A stretch of DNA of 6,543 nt from Deltaproteobacteria bacterium (GTDB lineage Bacteria > Myxococcota_A > UBA9160 > SZUA-336), in the NCBI GenBank assembly GCA_030624945.1, contig JAUXJB010000090.1, forward strand, positions 1-6,543, given 5' to 3'. Made by a program: the position numbers and the translations under genes. Below the pieces are notes generated by a model, which made no database searches, was not told the DNA's origin, and worked only from the letters and a program-made list of their open reading frames with translations. Positions 1 through 4,913 of the stretch are shown here, piece by piece. Each line of letters opens with the position of its first letter. The stretch's first letter is position 1.

Positions 1-506
1 CGTGCCTCGAAGGTATCGAGATCCGCGAGATCGGAGGGCAGCAAGCCGCGGTTCTTGAGTCGATCGATCTGGGCGCGAACACCTGCGGGCGGGTAGGCCT
101 TCTCGTTGATCTGCATGGCGCGCAGCACGCGCTTTACGAGCTGCAACGAGTCCGCCTGGTCGTAGATCGCGAAGTTCGGCTCGTATCCCAGGTGCGAGAT
201 ATCGCGGCGCAAGATTCGCACGCACGTCGAGTGGAACGTCGCCACCCAGACGCCGAGAGTCTCGGATTCGAGGAGTCCGTGGACGCGCTCTCGCATCTCA
301 CGCGCGGCCTTGTTCGTGAACGTGACGGCGAGGATCTCGTGCGGGCGCGCCCGGCCCGTTCCGATCAGCCAGGCGATCCGATGCGTGAGCATCCGGGTCT
401 TGCCGCTGCCCGCTCCGGCGAGGACGAGCATAGGGCCCTCGCTGTGCTGCACCGCCTCGCGCTGCTCGGGATTCAGTCCCGCGACGATCTTTCTGATGTC
501 GGGCAA
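1..506 (-). CDS. UvrD/PcrA-type superfamily 1 DNA helicase, N-terminal part (cut by window edge)
   Basis: ATP-dependent 3'-5' DNA helicase of the UvrD/PcrA/Rep family, which unwinds DNA in nucleotide excision repair, mismatch repair or replication-conflict repair. Only the first 168 residues, most of domain 1A and the start of 1B, lie in the window. The Q motif LNPEQREAV is at residues 11-19, Walker A GAGSGKT at 31-37, motif Ia TFTNKAAREMRERV at 62-75, and TFHS at 90-93. The following text, with IYDQADSLQLVKRVL at about 114-128, matches the UvrD/PcrA layout. The start chosen is TTG: an in-frame TGA lies seven codons upstream, TTG is the only standard start codon between it and the Q motif, and the next ATG falls just before Walker A. 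No clear Shine-Dalgarno precedes it. The glmS stop is 7 bp upstream, so translation is probably coupled. Which member of the family (uvrD, pcrA or rep) cannot be decided from this part. Confidence 0.93.
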   Translation of the reverse strand, partial: MPDIRKIVAGLNPEQREAVQHSEGPMLVLAGAGSGKTRMLTHRIAWLIGTGRARPHEILAVTFTNKAAREMRERVHGLLESETLGVWVATFHSTCVRILRRDISHLGYEPNFAIYDQADSLQLVKRVLRAMQINEKAYPPAGVRAQIDRLKNRGLLPSDLADLDTFEA

Positions 507-513
507 AGGGGCG

Positions 514-2346
514 TTACTCGACTGTCACACTTTTCGCGAGATTGCGCGGTTGATCCACGTCGGTGCCCTTCATGGTCGCGATGTGGTAAGCGAGCATCTG
601 GAGCGGGATGGTTGCCAGAACCGCGCCGTGCGCCTCCGGGGCCGCCGGCACCGCGATGACATCGTCTGCGTGATTCGAAGCATCGCGGTTGCCCTGCTCG
701 ACGACGGCGATGACGGCGCCCCCGCGAGCTCGGACCTCCTGGGCGTTCGAGATGACCTTCTGGTAGACGGAGGGCTGGTTGGCGACGATCACCACGGGCA
801 GGCCGTCGTCGATCAGAGCGATCGGGCCGTGCTTCATCTCGCCGGAGGCGTACCCCTCGGCGTGTACATAGGAGAGCTCCTTCAGCTTGAGGGCTCCCTC
901 GAGCGCCACGGGAAACCCGTACCCGCGACCGAGGAACAGGAAGTCTCGGGCGTTCACGTACTTGCGCGCGATGGCCTCGACGTGGGACCAGAGTCCCAGC
1001 GTCTCTTCCACGAGTCTCGGGAGGCGCCGCAGCGCCTCGATCTCGTCGCGGAGCCGATCGGGCGTGAGAATTCCGCGCAGGGACGCGAGCTCGAGCGCGA
1101 TCAGGTGCAGCGCTACCACCTGCGCGGTGAAGCACTTGGACGAGGCGACACCGATCTCGGGGCCGGCGTGCGTGTAGAAGACGGAGTTTGCCTCGCGCGT
1201 GATCGTGCTCTCGTGCACGTTGCAGATCGCCAGCGAGCGGGCGCCGAGAGCCATACCGTGTCGCATGGCGCCGATGGTGTCGGCGGTCTCGCCCGACTGC
1301 GAGATGGGGATGAGCATGTGCTCGGCTGTGAGTAGCGGGTCGCGGTAGCGAAACTCGCTGGCGAGGTCCACGTCGCAGCGAATGCGCGCGATACGCTCGA
1401 TCAGGAGCCTTCCGAGCAGACCCGCGTGCCAGGCCGTTCCACAGGCGACGAGCTGGATTCCCTGCAGGTTGCGCACGAATCCGGGATCGAGCTCGATCTC
1501 GTCCAGGTCGATGCGGTCCTCATTTTGGAGGCGCGGACCGATCGTGTCGGAGATCGCGCGCGGCTGCTCGAAGATCTCCTTCTGCATGAACCGGTCGTAG
1601 CCGCCCTTCTCCGCCTGCACGGGGTCCCACTGGATGTGTCGCGTCTCGCGCGCGATCGGCGCTCCCTCAAACGTCGTGATCTCGACGCCCTCGCGGCGGA
1701 TGCGGCCGATCTCCTCGTCGTGCAGGATCAAGACGGTTCGGGTATACGGGAGGATCGTCGGAATGTCCGAGGCTACGAACTGCTCACCCTCGCCGAGTCC
1801 GACGATGATCGGGTTCCCGCCGTTCTTGGCGATGACGATCTCTTCGGGGTCTTCCTCGTCGATCACCGCGATCGCGTACGAGCCGTCGAGGTGTTGGATC
1901 GCGGCGCGTACCGCAGCGAGGAGTCCCTTCCCCTGCTTTCGCTGCTCGTCGATCAGATGCGAGATGATCTCGGTGTCCGTGTCGGACTTGAACTCGCATC
2001 CGCGCCCGCTGAGCTCCTCGCGCAGGGTGTGGAAGTTCTCGATGATGCCGTTGCCGATGACGGCAACGGTGCCGGCGACATGGGGGTGGGCGTTCTGCTC
2101 GGAAGGCTTGCCGTGTGTCGCCCAGCGGGTATGGCCGATTCCGATCGTACCGCCGAGCGGCACGTCGCGGAGCGCGGACTCCAGATTCACCAGCTTGCCC
2201 ACCGTGCGCACCACGCGGAGCTTTCCGTCCTGGAGCACGGCCAGGCCTGCCGAGTCGTAACCGCGGTACTCGAGCCGCCGGAGCCCGTCGAGGATGACGT
2301 CCTGCGCGCGTTCAGAGTGGCCGATGTAGCCGACGATTCCGCACAT
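514..2346 (-). CDS. glmS: Glutamine--fructose-6-phosphate aminotransferase (isomerizing), GlmS
   Basis: Cytoplasmic enzyme that converts fructose-6-phosphate and glutamine to glucosamine-6-phosphate and glutamate, the committed step to UDP-GlcNAc. The product is 610 residues, against 609 in E. coli. Residues 1 to about 230 form the class II glutaminase domain: it starts MCGIVGYIG, so Cys2 becomes the N-terminal nucleophile, and GHTRWATHGKPSEQNAHPH is at 71-89. Two SIS sugar-isomerase domains follow, with ACGTAWHAG at 301-309, SQSGETADT at 349-357 and EIGVASSKCFTAQ at 397-409. EGALKLKELSYVHAEGY is at 483-499, KHGP at 505-508, and the C-terminus is PRNLAKSVTVE. By alignment from memory with E. 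coli, the isomerase residues Glu488, His504 and Lys603 correspond to Glu490, His506 and Lys605. One oddity is GNGIIENF at 98-105, where the family normally has HNGIIEN. The reading frame stays open far upstream of the start, but only this ATG exposes Cys2. It lies 11 bp after glmU. No sign of a glmS ribozyme was seen. Confidence 0.98.
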   Translation of the reverse strand: MCGIVGYIGHSERAQDVILDGLRRLEYRGYDSAGLAVLQDGKLRVVRTVGKLVNLESALRDVPLGGTIGIGHTRWATHGKPSEQNAHPHVAGTVAVIGNGIIENFHTLREELSGRGCEFKSDTDTEIISHLIDEQRKQGKGLLAAVRAAIQHLDGSYAIAVIDEEDPEEIVIAKNGGNPIIVGLGEGEQFVASDIPTILPYTRTVLILHDEEIGRIRREGVEITTFEGAPIARETRHIQWDPVQAEKGGYDRFMQKEIFEQPRAISDTIGPRLQNEDRIDLDEIELDPGFVRNLQGIQLVACGTAWHAGLLGRLLIERIARIRCDVDLASEFRYRDPLLTAEHMLIPISQSGETADTIGAMRHGMALGARSLAICNVHESTITREANSVFYTHAGPEIGVASSKCFTAQVVALHLIALELASLRGILTPDRLRDEIEALRRLPRLVEETLGLWSHVEAIARKYVNARDFLFLGRGYGFPVALEGALKLKELSYVHAEGYASGEMKHGPIALIDDGLPVVIVANQPSVYQKVISNAQEVRARGGAVIAVVEQGNRDASNHADDVIAVPAAPEAHGAVLATIPLQMLAYHIATMKGTDVDQPRNLAKSVTVE

Positions 2347-2352
2347 GCCTCT

Positions 2353-2358
2353 CTCCCT
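2353..2358 (-). promoter_or_regulatory. Ribosome-binding site of glmS
   Basis: On the minus strand the purine run AGGGAG, with more GA repeats after it, ends 6 nt before the glmS ATG. Its first A is the last base of the glmU TGA stop. This placement supports the MCGIVG start and translational coupling of glmU to glmS. Confidence 0.7.
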
Positions 2359-3749
2359 CAGTCCTCGTTGGAGCCGAAGCGCCGCTTGCGCCAGCCCTCG
2401 ATGTTTCGCTGGCGCGCCCGAGCAACCGCCAGGGAACCTTCCGGAACCCGATTCGTGATCGTCGAACCGGCGGCGACGTAGGCCTCGGCGGCGACCTCGA
2501 CGGGTGCGATGAGATTCGCGTTGCAGCCCACGAAGGCGCCATCGCCGATCGTCGTGCGGTACTTCTCCCTGCCGTCGTAGTTCACCGTGATCGCGCCGCA
2601 GCCGATCGTGACGCCCGATCCCACGGTCGCATCTCCGATGTAGGAGAGGTGGTCCGCCTTGGTCCCCCGACCGAGCCGGGAGTTCTTGATCTCGACGAAG
2701 TTCCCGACCCGCACGCCGTCCGAGAGCTGCGAGTCCGGGCGCAGGTGGGCCGAGGGGCCGACCTCGCAATCGCTGCCGATCTCCGACTGTTCGATCGAGC
2801 AGTGCGACTTGATCCAGACGCCGTCCCCGAGAGTCGAGTCCTCGATGACCGATCCGGCATCGATCCGGCAACCCGAGCCGACGCGGGTGGCGCCGCGCAG
2901 CATGACACCGGGGGAGATCACGGTGTCGGCACCGATCTCGACGTCGATCTCGATGTAGGTCTGTCCGGGGTCGATCAACGTCACGCCCTCACGCATCCAG
3001 CGCTCTGCGATCCGCTCGCGCATGGCAGCTTCGGCTTTTGCCAGGTCCGCACGCGTATTCACGCCGAGCGCCTCGTTCCAGTCCTCCACCGCAAAGCTTG
3101 CGACGCGGCGACCGGATTCCGCGACCAGCTCGAGCAGATCCGTGAGATAGAACTCGCCCTTCCGGTTCTTGTTTCCGATCTGCGCCAGCGAGTGGAACAA
3201 GAGCTCGGCCTCCGCCACGTACGCGCCCAGGTTGACCTCGGAGATGGCTCGGATCTCGTTCTGGGCCTCCGTCTCCTCCACGATGCGCTCCGGCTTGCCA
3301 TCGGAGTCCCGTACCACGCGTCCGTAGCCCTCGGGCTCCGGCGAGTGGGCGGTGAGGAGCGCCAGATCCGCGGATTCCGCTCGATAGGCATCCAGGAGTG
3401 CCGCAAAGGTCTGCGGTCGGTACAGGGGGTGGTCCCCGTTCGTGACCAGGATGGGTCCGGCGTGGTCGCCCAGCAGCTCGGCCGCCCGCAGTGCGGCGTG
3501 GCCCGTGCCGAGCTGCTGCTCCTGACGCACGAGCTCTACCTCCTCGCCCGCGAGGGCATCCCGCACCCGATCCTCGCCTCTGCCCACGACCACCACGATC
3601 CGCTTCGCGCCGATCTCGCGCCCCAGCCGCACCGCGTGGAGCAGGATCGGCCGGCCGCAGACCGGGTGAAGCACCTTGGGCAGCTGCGAGCGCATCCGGG
3701 TCCCCTCCCCCGCCGCCAGCAGGATCAGCGCGAGCTCGCCTGACGCCAT
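2358..3749 (-). CDS. glmU: Bifunctional GlcN-1-P acetyltransferase / GlcNAc-1-P uridylyltransferase, GlmU
   Basis: Makes UDP-GlcNAc in the cytoplasm. The C-terminal domain acetylates glucosamine-1-phosphate with acetyl-CoA, and the N-terminal domain adds UMP from UTP. The product is 463 residues (E. coli 456). The pyrophosphorylase domain, about residues 1-240, has LAAGEGTRMRSQLPKVLHP at 11-29, QEQQLGTGHA at 76-85, NGDHPL at 104-109 (Asp106 as Mg ligand), GYGR at 141-144, EFYLTD at 199-204 and GVNTR at 229-233 (Asn231 as second Mg ligand). From about 258 a left-handed beta-helix of hexapeptide repeats follows, with LRP at 336-338, VEIKNSRLG at 352-360, DHLSYIGD at 366-373 (His367 as catalytic base) and NYDG at 390-393. 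Small departures are His107 after the Mg-binding Asp and NLG at 173-175 where NTG or NAG is usual. The start gives the correct N-terminus and has a strong ribosome-binding site. It probably shares a transcript with the glycosyltransferase gene 56 bp upstream. GlmM is not nearby. Confidence 0.98.
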   Translation of the reverse strand: MASGELALILLAAGEGTRMRSQLPKVLHPVCGRPILLHAVRLGREIGAKRIVVVVGRGEDRVRDALAGEEVELVRQEQQLGTGHAALRAAELLGDHAGPILVTNGDHPLYRPQTFAALLDAYRAESADLALLTAHSPEPEGYGRVVRDSDGKPERIVEETEAQNEIRAISEVNLGAYVAEAELLFHSLAQIGNKNRKGEFYLTDLLELVAESGRRVASFAVEDWNEALGVNTRADLAKAEAAMRERIAERWMREGVTLIDPGQTYIEIDVEIGADTVISPGVMLRGATRVGSGCRIDAGSVIEDSTLGDGVWIKSHCSIEQSEIGSDCEVGPSAHLRPDSQLSDGVRVGNFVEIKNSRLGRGTKADHLSYIGDATVGSGVTIGCGAITVNYDGREKYRTTIGDGAFVGCNANLIAPVEVAAEAYVAAGSTITNRVPEGSLAVARARQRNIEGWRKRRFGSNED

Positions 3750-3805
3750 CACTTCTCCTCGACTCGCCTGGGGGATGGGGTTCCTAGGGTACTCTGGACT
3801 CTCGG
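3750..3805 (-). other. Glycosyltransferase-glmU spacer
   Basis: This 56-bp spacer is the longest gap among the minus-strand genes. It holds the glmU ribosome-binding site at its downstream end. I see no hairpin followed by a T run that would act as an intrinsic terminator. I also see no convincing -35/-10 pair, so read-through from the glycosyltransferase gene is the simplest view. A short direct repeat of ACTCT separated by two bases is probably chance. Confidence 0.5.
3755..3760 (-). promoter_or_regulatory. Ribosome-binding site of glmU
   Basis: The minus-strand sequence GAGGAG lies 5 nt before the glmU ATG. It fixes the start at the residue that begins MASGELALILLAAG and rules out reading the long open frame upstream as part of GlmU. 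Confidence 0.75.
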
Positions 3806-4828
3806 TCAGGCCACCACCAGGAAGTCTTCGCCCTCGGAGAAGCCCAGCGTTCGCAGGTGCTCGCGGATCTCCTGGCGCGCACCTCGGCTCGCCACCGCCA
3901 CGAGCAGCCAGAGCCCCTCCCCGCGCCACGCGGCTGCGCGAGTCCGGAGCTGAGAGGGGGAGAAGATCGGGATTCCGCGCCAGGTTGTGCCGATCCGGCG
4001 GGGGTTCACGTCCAGCATCACCCGGGTGGGGAGGCCTTCGGCCTCCAGCAGGCGCACGAATCGCCGGCCCGTTCGCCCCGCGCCCCACACGATGGCCGCC
4101 GGCATGGGGTGGAGCGATGGCAGGAAATGCGCCTTGACCCGGGCGAAGGCCTCCCTCCCGTAGGCGGAATCGACCCGGGAGAGGCGCCGCGGATGGTCGC
4201 GCCAGCGGTGCAGGACTCGCGGAACCTTGCCGAGCCGGGACCCCGTCTCGAGCACGCGGTAGAGGAGATCCAGGTCTTCGGGCCAGTCCCGGTCCCGGTA
4301 CCCGCCCAGCCCGCGGATGAGATCTCGCCGGAACATCCAGGTCGGGTGGGGGATGGGGCACTCGACGAATACCTGCCGCTCGATCTCGTCGGGCTTCACC
4401 AGCCCGTTCACCCAGTCCGCGTAGAGCCGGTAGCCCTCGCCGAGGCCGCCGGCGCGAAAGCACTCGACCTGACACCCGACCAGGGCGGCCTCGGGGTGGC
4501 CAGCGAGGTAGGCGGCCTGTGCGGCAAGTCGCTCCGGAAGCATCTCGTCATCGGCATCCATGCGAGCGACGAGGGGCGCCGCAGCGTGGTCGAGCCCGGT
4601 GTTGAGCGCCGAGACGATGCCCCGAGCGTCTGTGTGGAGGACCCGCAGGCGCGGTTCCTGCGCCGCCGCCAGGTCCAGCAGCTTCCCGCTCTCGTCCTCG
4701 GAGCCGTCGTCGATGCAGATCAGCTCTAGCTCGACCCCGCGACTCTGGAGAACGGAAGACAGCGCCATCTCCAGCGTGTCGGCCGCGTCCCGCACCGGCA
4801 TCACGACACTTACATCCAGGCCCGCCAC
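3806..4828 (-). CDS. Family 2 glycosyltransferase with C-terminal Rossmann-like domain
   Basis: Predicted inverting GT-A glycosyltransferase that transfers a sugar from a nucleotide donor to an unknown acceptor. No transmembrane segment is evident, so it is probably cytoplasmic or membrane-peripheral. Numbered from the GTG start (340 residues), DVSVVMPVRDAADTL at 5-19 is the N-terminal strand and loop, and ICIDDGSEDES at 37-47 is the donor-binding region. DADD at 91-94 is the metal-binding DXD motif and WPEDLDLLYR at 182-191 carries the ED pair typical of the acceptor base. From about residue 244 a second domain begins, IVWGAGRTGRRF at 246-257, a GxGxxG nucleotide-binding loop. It continues with LDVNPRRIG at 272-280 and ends LGFSEGEDFLVVA. 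An in-frame ATG at 4897 would add 23 residues that look non-conserved and would overlap the likely hflX promoter, so GTG was preferred. Neither start has a good Shine-Dalgarno. The neighbouring glmU and glmS suggest envelope glycan synthesis, but the substrate is unknown. Confidence 0.88.
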   Translation of the reverse strand: MAGLDVSVVMPVRDAADTLEMALSSVLQSRGVELELICIDDGSEDESGKLLDLAAAQEPRLRVLHTDARGIVSALNTGLDHAAAPLVARMDADDEMLPERLAAQAAYLAGHPEAALVGCQVECFRAGGLGEGYRLYADWVNGLVKPDEIERQVFVECPIPHPTWMFRRDLIRGLGGYRDRDWPEDLDLLYRVLETGSRLGKVPRVLHRWRDHPRRLSRVDSAYGREAFARVKAHFLPSLHPMPAAIVWGAGRTGRRFVRLLEAEGLPTRVMLDVNPRRIGTTWRGIPIFSPSQLRTRAAAWRGEGLWLLVAVASRGARQEIREHLRTLGFSEGEDFLVVA

Positions 4829-4842
4829 GCGGCACACTTTAC

Positions 4843-4872
4843 TTGACCCGCACTTCCGCGCGTCCGTACAGT
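4843..4872 (+). promoter_or_regulatory. Candidate sigma70-type promoter for hflX
   Basis: TTGACC at 4843-4848 matches five of six bases of the -35 consensus. TACAGT at 4867-4872 matches four of six of the -10 consensus, with an 18-bp spacer. Transcription would begin near 4879, giving a leader of about 35 nt with the AGGAGG ribosome-binding site near its end. In this GC-rich DNA such an element is less likely to arise by chance, but it was found by eye only. Confidence 0.45.
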
Positions 4873-4902
4873 CCTCTGGGCTTCGAGGGGAAGCCATCTG
4901 TC

Positions 4903-4908
4903 AGGAGG
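4903..4908 (+). promoter_or_regulatory. Ribosome-binding site deciding the hflX start
   Basis: A perfect AGGAGG lies 5 nt upstream of an in-frame ATC at 4914. No ATG, GTG or TTG follows it within normal reach in the hflX frame. Together with protein conservation it points to ATC as the initiation codon. Confidence 0.65.
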
Positions 4909-4913
4909 AGCGT

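Noticed and set aside
2347..2357. Possible glmS ribozyme or riboswitch before glmS
   Set aside because: Only 11 bp separate glmU from glmS, with no room for a ribozyme. The glmS ribozyme is known mainly from Gram-positive bacteria.
1426..2481. Plus-strand open frame of about 350 codons opposite glmS
   Set aside because: It is antisense to glmS, shows no recognisable domain, and crosses the glmU-glmS boundary. It is a shadow of high-GC codon use.
2347..2871. Open frame extending upstream of GlmS for about 175 codons
   Set aside because: It overlaps the hexapeptide-repeat half of glmU in another frame, and a longer N-terminus would bury the essential Cys2.
3750..4475. Open frame extending upstream of GlmU for about 240 codons
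   Set aside because: The added residues are Arg/Pro/Gly-rich and overlap the glycosyltransferase gene in another frame. GlmU's proper N-terminus and ribosome-binding site lie at the ATG at 3749.
4776..4778. GTG as hflX start
   Set aside because: It lies within the opposite glycosyltransferase gene and upstream of the candidate hflX promoter. It has no conserved residues between it and the family N-terminus.
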